A program made the translations under genes and the position numbers. A stretch of 64,000 bases of DNA from Pleurocapsa sp. CCALA 161 (GTDB lineage Bacteria; Cyanobacteriota; Cyanobacteriia; Cyanobacteriales; Xenococcaceae): the NCBI RefSeq assembly GCF_003003995.1, contig NZ_PVWF01000006.1, forward strand, positions 24,440 through 88,439, given 5' to 3'. Positions 55,316 through 64,000 of the stretch are shown in pieces. The notes under the pieces are model-generated. The model was not told the DNA's origin. It searched no databases and worked only from the letters and a program-made list of their open reading frames with translations. How positions within the stretch are numbered: position 1 is the first letter of the stretch; the number at the start of each line of letters is the position of its first letter.

Positions 55316-55775
55316 TACCACCAATCCTCATTCACACCAAAAATTGCAGCTTAGTTCTTCTATCACTTAAGTATGCACTCAGTTTAATTGCTAACTAAAT
55401 CGCTCTGTCTTACAAAACGTCATGGGTGACTTAAGCAATTTAGAAGAACTTTAAACACAATTAAATATTTTTCTATCTTGGCACTGTTCCCAGTGAATTG
55501 GTAGAAAAAATGTATAAATTGACTATCTCCGCTAACCTATTAACGATTTAAGCTATATACATTATTAGCATCATGAATAAATATTGCAAAATCTTATTGT
55601 TTCTACATTTAATTAAGTTAATTACTGATTACAGAAGAAAGTCAAAAGCTGTCAGCAGGAATATTTGAAAGATTAACGGCATTTGCCCTTAAAAAACATA
55701 CTTGTTGTTAAAATAATTGTTCACCATAAATTGGTTGCTGCTAATTATTAATTACTGTTCATTGTTCAAACTGGC
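55316..55775. other. Spacer between divergent porin and rnz genes
   Basis: About 460 AT-rich bases with a short TAATTATTAATTACTG run close to rnz. Both promoters must lie here, but I recognise no iron-box palindrome or other defined site. Confidence 0.5.
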
Positions 55776-56738
55776 GTGGAAATAACTTTTTTAGGTACTA
55801 GTTCTGGAGTGCCAACGCGATCGCGAAATGTCTCAAGTGTAGCCCTGCGTCTGCCTCAACGTGCCGAAATATGGCTATTTGACTGTGGCGAAGGAACGCA
55901 ACATCAACTTCAGCGTAGCGACCTTAAAAGCTCTCAGATTCGACGTATCTTTATCACCCACATGCACGGCGACCATACTTTTGGCTTAATGGGCTTGATT
56001 GCTAGCTGTGGCTTGGCTGGCACTGGTCAACCAATTGACATTTATGGACCCGAAGGATTGAAAGAATATCTCCAGGCTGCTGCTAAGTATTCTTATATGA
56101 ATTTTGGTTCTCGCCTGAAAATTCATACTGTCAAAACAGGTTTACTCTACGAAGATGATGAATTTAGCGTTAGCTGTCGCTTATTAAAGCATCGCATTCC
56201 CGCCCACGGTTATCGCGTTGTGGAAAAAGACCGCCCTGGAATGTTTAACCTGGAAAAAGCCAAGTCTTTAGGCATTTCTCCTGGCCCAGTTTACGGCAAA
56301 TTAAAACAGGGTCAGGTAGTTACCTTAGAAGATGGTCGCCAAATTAACGGTAAAGATTTATGCGGTCAACCAGAAGTGGGACGCAAGTTTGCCTATTGTA
56401 CCGATACGATATTTTGTGAGGCGGCAGTAGAATTAGCCCAGGATGCAGATGTTTTAATTCATGAGGCAACTTTTGCCCACCAGGATGCACAGATGGCGTT
56501 TGAAAAGATGCACTCCACTACTACGATGGCTGCCCAGGTGGCTCTTTTGGCAGGGGTTAAACAGTTAATCATGACTCACTTTAGTCCTCGTTATGCCCCA
56601 GGAAACCCCATTCAGCTTAATGACCTCAAACAAGAAGCTAGAGCAATTTTTCCTCAGACTAAACTAGCTTATGATTTTTACTCTTATGAAATACCTCGGC
56701 GTAGAGCAAAGCAGCAACTGGCTGCTGCGGGGAAATAG
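55776..56738 (+). CDS. rnz: Ribonuclease Z
   Basis: A 320-residue metallo-beta-lactamase-fold endonuclease that trims tRNA 3' ends. The zinc motif 'FITHMHGDHTFGLMGLIASC' (HxHxDH) is near residues 61-80, 'EITFLGTSSGVPTRSRNVSS' is the typical N-terminus, and later metal ligands are in 'AYCTDTIFCEAA', 'HEATFAHQDA' and 'LIMTHFSPRY'. It starts at GTG 55776, which matches the conserved start of the family, since homologues begin M-E-I-T-F-L-G. tRNAs that lack an encoded CCA, like the one at 15263-15335, are its usual substrates. Confidence 0.95.
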   Translation: MEITFLGTSSGVPTRSRNVSSVALRLPQRAEIWLFDCGEGTQHQLQRSDLKSSQIRRIFITHMHGDHTFGLMGLIASCGLAGTGQPIDIYGPEGLKEYLQAAAKYSYMNFGSRLKIHTVKTGLLYEDDEFSVSCRLLKHRIPAHGYRVVEKDRPGMFNLEKAKSLGISPGPVYGKLKQGQVVTLEDGRQINGKDLCGQPEVGRKFAYCTDTIFCEAAVELAQDADVLIHEATFAHQDAQMAFEKMHSTTTMAAQVALLAGVKQLIMTHFSPRYAPGNPIQLNDLKQEARAIFPQTKLAYDFYSYEIPRRRAKQQLAAAGK

Positions 56739-57054
56739 AAAGTTTAAATATAATCAATCTTAGGTTGAGAAATAGCTTAAAAAATTAAGGAGCGATCGCG
56801 ACTGAACAACAACTTTTTAAGCTTGAACAAATTAAATTATCAGTATGGTTAGTCTTAATTTGTATACGCTCTAGTAGGTCTAGTCCCCCTCCAGGGGATG
56901 AGTATTTTTTATTGTTCAAAACTACGCTACCATCACCAATGGAGTTAAAAACGGGCTTCCAAGCCTTTATTTACTGGCGATTGTGACTATAGCAAACAGT
57001 AATGTTTCTATAATTCTGCCCAAGTATTTTTTATAGAGAGGAGAACAAACAAAA
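56739..57054. other. Spacer between rnz and sodB
   Basis: About 316 bases. A small hairpin, TCCCC (56884-56888) / GGGGA (56894-56898), is followed by a T-run at 56904-56910 and could be a weak terminator for rnz. The sodB promoter should lie in the last ~100 bases. Confidence 0.45.
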
Positions 57055-57654
57055 ATGGCTTATGAGTTACCATCTCTACCATACGATTACAAGGCTCTAG
57101 AACCAGCAATTTCTCAAAGCACTTTAGAATTTCATCACGACAAACATCATGCTGCTTATGTTAGTAAGTACAACGATGCCGTTAAGGGAACAGAATTAGA
57201 CAGCAAGCCCATTGATGAAGTGATTAAAGCGATCGCGAGAGATCCTAATCAAGCTGGATTATTTAACAATGCTGCCCAAGCTTGGAATCATACTTTTTAT
57301 TGGCACTGTATGAAACCTGATGGCGGTGGTACTCCGACTGGAGAATTGATGACCAAAATTGAGGCTGACTTTGGTAGTTTCGATCTGTTTGTTGAAGCTT
57401 TTAAAACTGCTGGAGCTACTCAGTTTGGTAGCGGTTGGGCTTGGTTAGTACTAGATGGAGATACCTTAAAAGTTACTAAAACTTTAAATGCCGACAACCC
57501 CTTAACTAGCGAGCAAATTCCTTTATTAACTATGGATGTTTGGGAACATGCTTATTATCTCGATTATCAAAATAAACGCCCTGCTTATATTGATGATTTT
57601 CTCGCTAAATTAGTCAACTGGGATTTTGTGGCTGAAAATTTTGCTGCTGCGTAA
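57055..57654 (+). CDS. sodB: Iron superoxide dismutase
   Basis: A 199-residue Fe/Mn-family superoxide dismutase that removes superoxide in the cytoplasm. Metal ligands are His27 ('LEFHHDKHHAAYV'), the histidine in 'AWNHTFYWHCMKP', and Asp/His in 'LTMDVWEHAYYLDYQNKRP'. The 'NNAAQAWNHTFYW' context (Gln in this helix) and 'FGSGWAWLVLD' favour iron over manganese. A strong ribosome-binding site, GAGAGGAGAAC, lies just upstream, suggesting high expression. A terminator follows. Confidence 0.95.
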   Translation: MAYELPSLPYDYKALEPAISQSTLEFHHDKHHAAYVSKYNDAVKGTELDSKPIDEVIKAIARDPNQAGLFNNAAQAWNHTFYWHCMKPDGGGTPTGELMTKIEADFGSFDLFVEAFKTAGATQFGSGWAWLVLDGDTLKVTKTLNADNPLTSEQIPLLTMDVWEHAYYLDYQNKRPAYIDDFLAKLVNWDFVAENFAAA

Positions 57655-57671
57655 GTAGAAATTAACCATGA

Positions 57672-57697
57672 GCGGATATTAAACTATATCCGCTTTT
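57672..57697 (+). terminator. Rho-independent terminator after sodB
   Basis: An 8-bp perfect stem, GCGGATAT (57672-57679) / ATATCCGC (57686-57693), with a six-base loop and TTTT tail, 17 bases after the sodB stop. Confidence 0.85.
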
Positions 57698-57948
57698 CGT
57701 AAATTTAGATTGAAAAATCAGATTGTGACTCAACATAAAGACGCTCAAACCCGAAGTATCCCGCAATGGCAATCCAACAAAATGAAACAAATGATTATCG
57801 ATCGCTGGCAGGAAATTTGGGTCGTTGTTGAGGCGAGAAATAAGACCCAAGAAACTCGCTCAAATCGTTAATAGCGATTAAGCTTTGCCTACCTTTCGCG
57901 ATCGCCCTTACCAGTAATATCAACCTTATTTTTTGAGCAAAAATTATC

Positions 57949-58158
57949 ATGAAGCCACATTATCCTCAGATTGTTCTATCTTTTGCTTATCGCAACTACA
58001 CGGTAGAAATAGATCGAGATGAATTGGATGAAGGCTATTGTGTTTATGCTGCATGGGTCAATCATGATCAAGGCTGCGCTGTTGCTGTTCCTTGTGCAAT
58101 GACAACTATCGACGCTGTTCGTCAAGCTAAACAGTGGATCGATCAAAGATTTTTTTAG
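57949..58158 (+). CDS. Small hypothetical protein
   Basis: A 69-residue soluble protein with alternating beta-like strands ('QIVLSFAYRNYTVEIDRDEL', 'CVYAAWVNHDQGCAVAV') and a C-terminal helix ('TTIDAVRQAKQWIDQRF'). I do not recognise it. The layout (antiparallel strands plus a terminal helix) is that of small ligand- or RNA-binding folds, but no function is assigned. Its stop lies 170 bases before the OCP start. Confidence 0.5.
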   Translation: MKPHYPQIVLSFAYRNYTVEIDRDELDEGYCVYAAWVNHDQGCAVAVPCAMTTIDAVRQAKQWIDQRFF

Positions 58159-58204
58159 TTTAATAATGTTCAACATTTGGGTAGCATAGATTTTTTTATA
58201 TGCA

Positions 58205-58243
58205 AGCATTATTTAAACTTTTGTAAAAAAACTTAATAATGCT
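58205..58243. promoter_or_regulatory. Palindrome with an HLR1-like motif upstream of OCP
   Basis: Perfect 9-bp arms AGCATTATT (58205-58213) and AATAATGCT (58235-58243) lie 86 bases before the OCP start. Within it, the minus strand at 58210-58227 reads TTTACAAA-AG-TTTAAATA, one base off the HLR1 consensus (two TTACA-type repeats spaced by two bases) bound by the regulator RpaB in other cyanobacteria. Function is inferred only from the pattern. Confidence 0.3.
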
Positions 58244-58328
58244 CATTATATGTTTAAAATAGAATCAGGGTTTTAAACAATTGATGTTTTCAACCAAGAT
58301 TGCACGACAACATATTGGAAGATCATCT

Positions 58329-59291
58329 ATGCCATTTACTATTGACTCAGCACGTAACATATTCTCAGCCAACACTTTATCTGCTGATGCAGTACCAGCA
58401 TTGATAGCTAGATTTAATCAACTTAGTGCGGAAGACCAACTAGCTTGGATTTGGTTTGCCTACTTAGAAATGGGTAAAACAATTACTGTGGCAGCGCCAG
58501 GGGCTGCTAATATGCAGTTTGCCGAACCCACTCTTGAGCAAATTAAAGGAATGAATTTTCAAGAGCAATCTCAGGTAATGTGCGACCTTGCCAACCATGC
58601 AGACACACCAATTTGTCGTACTTATGCTATTTGGACTCCTAATATTAAACTCGGTTTTTGGTATCGATTAGGAGAATGGATGGAGCAAGGAATTGTCGCT
58701 CCTATTCCCGAAGGTTACCAACTTTCCGCTAATGCCAAAGCTGTATTGACTACTCTCCAAGGATTAGATTCTGGTCAACAAATTACCGTATTACGAAATA
58801 CTGTGGTAGATATGGGATTTGATACTGGCAAAATGGATAAATTTGAGAGCGTTAGCGAACCTGTCACTCCTCCCACCGAAATGTCCAAACGAACCAAGGT
58901 CAATATTGAAGGTGTTGCTAACCCCACAATATTGAGTTATATGAACTTGTTAAATGCTAATGACTTCGATGAGTTGATTAAACTGTTTGCAGAAGACGGT
59001 GCGCTGCAACCTCCTTTCAAAAAACCAATAGTCGGTAAAGATGCCGTATATAAGTTTTTTAAAGAAGAATGTGCCAATCTCAAATTAGCTCCTGAGCGTG
59101 GTGTTGAAGAACCAGCAGAAGATGGTTACACTCAAATCAAAGTAACAGGAAAAGTCCAAACTCCTTGGTTTGGCGCGGGTGTAGGCATGAATATGTCCTG
59201 GAGATTTTTACTTAATTCGGAAAACAAAATTTTCTTTGTGGCGATCGATTTGTTAGCATCTCCTAAAGAATTGCTCAATCTAGCTCGTTAA
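58329..59291 (+). CDS. ocp: Orange carotenoid protein
   Basis: A 320-residue, blue-green-light-activated photoprotective protein that binds a ketocarotenoid and quenches phycobilisomes. Both domains are present: the helical N-terminal domain (~residues 1-165) and the NTF2-like C-terminal domain (~195-318), with a linker between. Carotenoid contacts are at Tyr45, Trp111, Tyr204 and Trp291, and the R156-E247 pair that closes the inactive form is kept. It is very like Synechocystis OCP (OCP1 type). The start is the ATG of 'MPFTIDSARN' at 58329, preceded by GGAAG; an earlier in-frame ATG at 58281 would add 16 unsupported residues. Confidence 0.97.
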   Translation: MPFTIDSARNIFSANTLSADAVPALIARFNQLSAEDQLAWIWFAYLEMGKTITVAAPGAANMQFAEPTLEQIKGMNFQEQSQVMCDLANHADTPICRTYAIWTPNIKLGFWYRLGEWMEQGIVAPIPEGYQLSANAKAVLTTLQGLDSGQQITVLRNTVVDMGFDTGKMDKFESVSEPVTPPTEMSKRTKVNIEGVANPTILSYMNLLNANDFDELIKLFAEDGALQPPFKKPIVGKDAVYKFFKEECANLKLAPERGVEEPAEDGYTQIKVTGKVQTPWFGAGVGMNMSWRFLLNSENKIFFVAIDLLASPKELLNLAR

Positions 59292-59310
59292 AACTACTGT
59301 GATAATAATT

Positions 59311-59348
59311 AGCCGATCGCCAAAAATACTAGGTGGTCGGCTATTTTA
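59311..59348 (+). terminator. Hairpin between OCP and FRP genes
   Basis: The arms AGCCGATCGCC (59311-59321) and GGTGGTCGGCT (59332-59342) pair with two mismatches, followed by ATTTTAAT. It starts 20 bases after the OCP stop and ends about 50 bases before the FRP start. It may end most OCP transcripts or set the ratio of OCP to FRP by partial read-through. Confidence 0.6.
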
Positions 59349-59398
59349 ATGGTACGATTTTGACTATAGAAAAACGTATTAAATCAAGATTCGTATTA

Positions 59399-59728
59399 AT
59401 GTTAGAAACCAGTAAAAACAAGTTTTCTGTAATGGAGGAAACAATAGCCAAACAAGCCTTACACAAAGCCTATGAAAGAGAAACTTCCGCTCTAATTGCT
59501 CATGTTCGCGATCGCTCTAATGCTATTGCAGAACTAGAAGATTTGTGGTACTTACATGATCTATTAAGTACTAAAAGATATGAAATTGATGGCAAATATG
59601 TCTATAATTTTTCTACTTTTGTATTTGATTGTGCCACATTGGTTAAAGAAAAATGGCTATACCTTGATGATTTACAAGGTTTAAAACCAGAAATGTTATC
59701 AAAAATATCTGCTTTAGCACGTATGTAA
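59399..59728 (+). CDS. frp: Fluorescence recovery protein
   Basis: A 109-residue, mostly helical protein that binds activated OCP, speeds its return to the orange state and detaches it from the phycobilisome. Characteristic sequence includes 'ALHKAYERETSALIAHV', the conserved 'ELEDLWYLHDLLSTKRYEID' region (the dimer/OCP-binding DLW motif) and 'WLYLDDLQGLKPEMLSKI'. The ATG at 59399 gives the standard length of the family; an upstream GTG-type start at 59333 would add 22 unlikely residues. It directly follows OCP on the same strand, the usual arrangement. Confidence 0.93.
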   Translation: MLETSKNKFSVMEETIAKQALHKAYERETSALIAHVRDRSNAIAELEDLWYLHDLLSTKRYEIDGKYVYNFSTFVFDCATLVKEKWLYLDDLQGLKPEMLSKISALARM

Positions 59729-59876
59729 ATACAATTTAAAGATAATTTAATTTATGTTTGCTTCCAACTAAAGTTTTAAATGATTTTCCAGCAATATTTT
59801 TATTGTATTGTTAGGTCAGCGATATTAGCTTAAGCGTTTCATCGTCTTGCTATCACTGATGCTAACTACATTAATT

Positions 59877-60359
59877 ATGCCTTCATCATCAACCATTATT
59901 CATCAAGCCAGATCCGAACATGACAGTATCATTGCCCAACACTTTTATCAACTCTGGTTAGACAATAATGTCCAAAAAGATATTATTCATGATGATTGGT
60001 TAGATATTACCCTGACGTTTATACGCGATGCTCGCCAAAAATTGAAATTTCAGGCTTTTATTGCTCAAGTTGAAGCAGAGATAGTAGGTTCGGTTAGCTG
60101 TCAGCTTTTTGCGGGGTTATATCCTTCTGTATTTAAAGCAGAACATCGTAACTATGGTTATATTTGGAATGTTTATGTTCAGCCAGATTATCGTCGTCAG
60201 GGAATTGCTACTCAGTTGACTAAAGCGGCGATCGCCTATTTGCAAAGTTTAAACTGTACTAAGGCGGTGCTTAATGCTTCACTTTCAGGAAAACCTGTAT
60301 ATGAACAGCTTGGTTTTGTGGCGGGTAATGAAATGACTTTGAATCTACTTCTTGAATAG
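59877..60359 (+). CDS. GNAT-family N-acetyltransferase
   Basis: A 160-residue GNAT acetyltransferase. The acetyl-CoA-binding motif A is 'IWNVYVQPDYRRQGIATQLT' (R-x-x-G-x-A/G), followed by 'KAAIAYLQSLNCTKAVLNAS' and the C-terminal 'PVYEQLGFVAGNEMTLNL'. Substrate is unknown. The ATG at 59877 is preferred; in-frame starts upstream (ATG 59859, TTG 59847) would add a short non-conserved stretch. Confidence 0.8.
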   Translation: MPSSSTIIHQARSEHDSIIAQHFYQLWLDNNVQKDIIHDDWLDITLTFIRDARQKLKFQAFIAQVEAEIVGSVSCQLFAGLYPSVFKAEHRNYGYIWNVYVQPDYRRQGIATQLTKAAIAYLQSLNCTKAVLNASLSGKPVYEQLGFVAGNEMTLNLLLE

Positions 60360-60492
60360 ATTTGCGATCGCGATCTGCTCATTATTCTCATATTGGATAT
60401 ACTTGCGCTAACTCGCCACATTTTTCGCTATCTTTTTAAAAGGGATCGAGTATTCTTTCATCCTCATTCTTTAATCCATCATCTTGTTCAAT

Positions 60493-63400
60493 ATGGCTTT
60501 TGCATCAGTAGTACGGAGGATCGAAACATCACCTTTAACCAAAGAACTACTAGCTAAACTAGATCGAGGGCAATCTTTGTTGCTTAATGGTATTCCTCGT
60601 TTACCGAAAGGTATAGTTTGTTCTAGTTTGGCACAAGCTGAAAAGAAGAATTTATTGGTAGTGTGTTCTACATTAGAAGAGGCAGGGCGTTGGGCTGCTC
60701 AATTAGAGGCGATGGGTTGGGATACAGTAAATTTCTATCCTACTTCTGAAGCTACTCCCTACAGCCATTTTGACCCTGAATCAGAGATTACCTGGGGACA
60801 GTTGTCAGTGATCAGTGAGCAGTCATCAGTAAACAGTGACAAGGGGAAAGGGGAAAAGGGAAAAGAAAACCGTGACAAGCTAAGAGTTATTGTAGCGACT
60901 GAGCGATCGCTTCAGCCTCATTTGCCACCTCCAGAGGTGTTTCAGTCTTATTGTCTGACGTTACAGCCAGGGATGGAATTAAGCTCTCAGCAGCTAGATA
61001 AATCTTTGGCTAGGTTGGGCTATGAACGAGTAAACCTGGTAGAAACGGAAGGTCAATGGAGTAGGAGGGGTGATATTGTCGATATTTTTCCTGTTTCGGC
61101 GGAATTACCCATTAGAACAGATTGGTTTGGCGATCAGTTAGAACAGTTGAAAGAATTCGATCCTGCAACTCAGCGATCGCTCGATAAGTTAGAACAGTTG
61201 TTATTAACTCCCACTTCCTTTAGTCATATTATTGCCCAGAGTATTTTAGAGCAGGGTAAGAGCATCGAAAGCTATCTAGAGGATGAAGAATTAGAGAGTT
61301 TGCTAGAGGGAAATCCCCCTGAAGGGATGAGAAGATTCTTGGGAATTGCTTTTGAAAAACCAGCGACACTTTTAGATTATTTACCCGACAATACTATAAT
61401 TGCCATTGATGAATTAGAACAGTGTCAGGCGCATAGCGATCGCTGGCTAGAATTAGCGGAATCTCAATGGCAAGATTTAAATCAAAGTCTACCGAAAATT
61501 CATACTGAGTTTACCAATTGTTTAGCTAAAACTAGTAATTTTAACTGTATTTATTTATCAGAAATAGCTGAAGCAAATCCTCGTTTGGAGATAGCAAATC
61601 CTGATGCTGTAGCGGTACATAATTTGCAGGCGCGTCCGATTCCTACTACTCCCCAGCAATTTGCCAAGCTAGCAGAAATTCTGAGGGGAAAGCGAGAAAT
61701 CTATAGCGGGATGACTTTAGAGAAGTATCAGACATGGTTAGTTTCGGCACAGCCTAGTCGTTCTGCTTCTTTATTACAAGAACACGATTGTCCCGTACAG
61801 TTTGTGCCAAATCCGCGAGATTTTCGGGCGATTGATAAGGCACATATTCAAAGTACTGTGGTAGCGGTTAAGTATTCTGGTTTAGCGGAATTATCAGGAT
61901 TTATTTTACCTACTTATCGTTTAGTAATTGTTACAGATAAGGAATTTTTTGGACAGCAAACTTTAGCTACTTCTGGCTATATTCGCAAGCGCCGTCGAGC
62001 TACTTCTAAAAAAGTCGATCTCAATAAATTACGTCCTGGTGATTATGTGGTGCATAAGCATCATGGTTTAGGAAAATTTCTAGAGTTAGAAACTTTAGTT
62101 CATCGTGAATATTTGGTGGTTCAATATGCCGATGGAACATTAAGAATACCTGCCGATTCTTTAGATATGCTGACGCGATTTCGTCAGACAGGCAAGCATC
62201 CCCCAGAATTAAATAAAATGGCAAATGTGTCTTGGTCAAAAACCAAGAGCAGAGTCAAGAAAAATATTAAAAAGCTGGCGGTAGATTTATTAAAACTCTA
62301 TGCTAAACGCGCCAAACTAGAAGGTTATGCTTATCCTCCTGATAATCCCTGGCAACAAGAACTTGAAGATTCTTTTCCCTATCAACCTACCCCCGATCAA
62401 CTCAAAGCTACTCAAGAAATTAAAAATGATTTAGAAAGCGATCGCCCGATGGATCGGCTAGTATGTGGTGATGTTGGCTTTGGTAAAACCGAGGTGGCAA
62501 TCAGGGCAATATTCAAAGTGATTACTAGTGGCAATAAACAGGTGGCGTTTCTTGCACCAACAACAATTCTGACGCAGCAGCACTATCACACCCTGAAAGA
62601 AAGATTTGCCCCCTATCCGATCAACGTTGGTTTACTCAACCGTTTCCGTAGTGCATCGGAGAAAAAGGAAATCATGCAGCGACTAGCCACAGGGGAGTTA
62701 GATGTGGTTGTAGGGACACAGCAACTACTGGGTAAGGATGTTAAGTTCAAAGACTTAGGCATGCTAGTGGTGGATGAAGAACAGCGTTTTGGAGTCAACC
62801 AGAAGGAAAAAATCAAGGATTTCAAAGCCCAGGTAGATGTGCTAACCCTCTCTGCTACGCCGATTCCTCGTACTCTGTATATGTCTTTGTCGGGGATTCG
62901 AGAAATGAGCCTCATTACCACTCCTCCTCCATCTCGTCGCCCGATCAAAACCCATCTTTCCCCTTATGATCCTGAAGTAATCCGCAACGCCATCCGTAAT
63001 GAACTCGATCGCGGTGGACAGATATTTTATGTAGTTCCTCGTGTAGAAGGGATTGAAGAGGTTAGCGCTCAACTGCGAACTATGATTCCTGGGATTAAAA
63101 TTGCGATCGCTCACGGACAGATGCCAGAGTCGGAATTGGAATCTACCATGCTTACTTTTAGCAGCGGAGAATCAGATTTACTAGTCTGTACTACTATCAT
63201 CGAATCGGGTTTAGATATCCCCCGCGTCAATACAATTATTGTGGAAGATTCCCAAAAATTTGGTCTATCCCAACTGTATCAGCTAAGGGGAAGAGTAGGG
63301 CGATCGGGTACTCAAGCCCATGCCTGGCTACTATACCCCAGTAAACAAACCTTATCGGAAACTGCCCGCAAAAGACTCCGCGCTTTACAAGAATTTAGCC

Positions 63401-64000
63401 AACTTGGTTCGGGTTATCAATTGGCAACGCGGGATATGGAAATCCGAGGAGTAGGTAGTCTTTTAGGTGCAGAACAATCGGGACAAATGACCCAAATTGG
63501 CTTCGATCTTTATATGGAAATGCTGCAAGAGTCGATTCAAGAAATCCAAGGGCAAGAAATACCCAAGGTAGAAGATACCCAGATAGATTTAAAGCTCACT
63601 TCCTTTATTCCTGCCAACTATATCGCCGATCCAGAGCAAAAAATGGATGCTTACCGCGCTATTGCTACTGCCACCTCGAAAAAAGAACTCGTGCAAATTG
63701 CCGCCGAATGGGAAGATCGCTATGGTACACTCCCTTCGCCAACCCAGCAATTGATTCAGGTAATGGAATTAAAACAGATCGCCAAGTCCATTGGTTTTTC
63801 TCGCATCAAACCTGAAGGACAACAAAATATTGTCTTAGAAACCCCGATGGCTGAACCCGCTTGGAATCTCATGGCGGAGAATTTGCCTAAGCACTTGCGA
63901 TCGCGTTTTGTGTATGCATCAAAGAAAGTAGTTGTGCGAGGTTTAGGTATAGTCAAGCCCCAAAAACAACTAAATGACTTAATCGACTGGCTAGGAACAA
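60493..64000 (+). CDS. mfd: Transcription-repair coupling factor Mfd (3' end outside window)
   Basis: About 1169 codons are visible of the ~1,150-1,200 residue protein that removes stalled RNA polymerase and recruits UvrA. The order is the UvrB-like domains ('[11 protein letters not shown]', '[20 protein letters not shown]', '[19 protein letters not shown]'), the RNA polymerase interaction domain ('[20 protein letters not shown]'), and the RecG-like motor with Walker A '[12 protein letters not shown]' near residue 660, 'VVDEEQRFG' and '[10 protein letters not shown]'. Residues ~104-131 (60804-60885) are a repeat-like insertion of low complexity between two conserved blocks. The start ATG at 60493 lies right before the conserved N-terminus. 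Confidence 0.95.
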   Translation, partial: MAFASVVRRIETSPLTKELLAKLDRGQSLLLNGIPRLPKGIVCSSLAQAEKKNLLVVCSTLEEAGRWAAQLEAMGWDTVNFYPTSEATPYSHFDPESEITWGQLSVISEQSSVNSDKGKGEKGKENRDKLRVIVATERSLQPHLPPPEVFQSYCLTLQPGMELSSQQLDKSLARLGYERVNLVETEGQWSRRGDIVDIFPVSAELPIRTDWFGDQLEQLKEFDPATQRSLDKLEQLLLTPTSFSHIIAQSILEQGKSIESYLEDEELESLLEGNPPEGMRRFLGIAFEKPATLLDYLPDNTIIAIDELEQCQAHSDRWLELAESQWQDLNQSLPKIHTEFTNCLAKTSNFNCIYLSEIAEANPRLEIANPDAVAVHNLQARPIPTTPQQFAKLAEILRGKREIYSGMTLEKYQTWLVSAQPSRSASLLQEHDCPVQFVPNPRDFRAIDKAHIQSTVVAVKYSGLAELSGFILPTYRLVIVTDKEFFGQQTLATSGYIRKRRRATSKKVDLNKLRPGDYVVHKHHGLGKFLELETLVHREYLVVQYADGTLRIPADSLDMLTRFRQTGKHPPELNKMANVSWSKTKSRVKKNIKKLAVDLLKLYAKRAKLEGYAYPPDNPWQQELEDSFPYQPTPDQLKATQEIKNDLESDRPMDRLVCGDVGFGKTEVAIRAIFKVITSGNKQVAFLAPTTILTQQHYHTLKERFAPYPINVGLLNRFRSASEKKEIMQRLATGELDVVVGTQQLLGKDVKFKDLGMLVVDEEQRFGVNQKEKIKDFKAQVDVLTLSATPIPRTLYMSLSGIREMSLITTPPPSRRPIKTHLSPYDPEVIRNAIRNELDRGGQIFYVVPRVEGIEEVSAQLRTMIPGIKIAIAHGQMPESELESTMLTFSSGESDLLVCTTIIESGLDIPRVNTIIVEDSQKFGLSQLYQLRGRVGRSGTQAHAWLLYPSKQTLSETARKRLRALQEFSQLGSGYQLATRDMEIRGVGSLLGAEQSGQMTQIGFDLYMEMLQESIQEIQGQEIPKVEDTQIDLKLTSFIPANYIADPEQKMDAYRAIATATSKKELVQIAAEWEDRYGTLPSPTQQLIQVMELKQIAKSIGFSRIKPEGQQNIVLETPMAEPAWNLMAENLPKHLRSRFVYASKKVVVRGLGIVKPQKQLNDLIDWLGT

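Noticed and set aside
57725..57871. 48-codon GTG-start frame between sodB and the next small gene
   Set aside because: No recognisable features, no clear ribosome-binding site; too weak to call.

Overview
The window is chromosomal DNA from a cyanobacterium. Direct signs are a psbA gene for photosystem II D1, the lumenal lipoprotein PsbQ, an orange carotenoid protein (OCP) next to its fluorescence recovery protein (FRP), a cyanobacterial-type PII protein, an MPBQ/MSBQ methyltransferase for plastoquinone and tocopherol, an SLH/OprB iron-uptake porin and a thylakoid-type pentapeptide protein. The octamer GCGATCGC (HIP1) is scattered through genes and spacers, and the DNA is AT-rich. Several proteins resemble those of Synechocystis or Pleurocapsa-like unicellular lineages, but the genus cannot be fixed from the sequence alone. 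About 56 genes are called, plus one tRNA. Both ends cut genes: a periplasmic binding protein at the left edge and mfd at the right edge.

Layout. 1-3.2 kb: solute-binding protein, MPBQ/MSBQ methyltransferase, NAD(P)-binding protein and ACT-domain protein. 3.4-7.7 kb: a complete sulfate ABC importer locus (sbpA, a small ORF, cysT, cysW, cysA). 7.7-8.6 kb: a small decayed zone with a DUF202 membrane-protein gene that runs into a frameshifted IS630-like transposase remnant, then an orphan HicB-like antitoxin gene. 8.8-17.9 kb: housekeeping genes (leuA, psbQ, FAD oxidoreductase, pyrE, CorC-like CBS protein, TauE-like permease), several small membrane or secreted proteins and a CAU tRNA. 18-28.4 kb: smc, a secreted acidic RTX-like protein with a 147-bp internal tandem duplication, a candidate miniature transposable element, ftsI with an FtsL-like gene, a flavin monooxygenase and glnB. 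28.6-37.8 kb: SNF2 helicase, NTF2-like protein, psbA, manC, a LytR_C-like protein, a pentapeptide protein and a DUF4079 protein. 38.2-43.7 kb: the most accessory-looking part, with an AT-rich GIY-YIG protein, a MocR regulator, small orphans and an RmlD-like reductase. 43.7-57.7 kb: glmS, DUF3172, mnmD, a response regulator/HD-GYP protein with a degenerate receiver site, accA, an SDR, folE, murF, an iron porin, RNase Z and sodB. 57.9-64 kb: a small orphan, the OCP-FRP photoprotection pair, a GNAT acetyltransferase and mfd.

How genes work together. sbpA-cysT-cysW-cysA form one importer, and cysT and cysW overlap. OCP quenches phycobilisome energy in strong light and FRP reverses this; the two are adjacent on the same strand with a hairpin between them. 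The FtsL-like gene and ftsI sit together as in division clusters. I see no clear new multi-gene system, CRISPR array, prophage or defence island. The most unusual signals are small: repeat sequence apparently inserted in frame into conserved genes (mfd, a FAD oxidoreductase, perhaps the sulfate-locus small ORF), a 93-bp inverted-repeat element with 7-bp flanking direct repeats, a D-to-N change in an HD-GYP regulator, an acidic insertion in the SMC head, and a palindrome with an HLR1-like site upstream of OCP.
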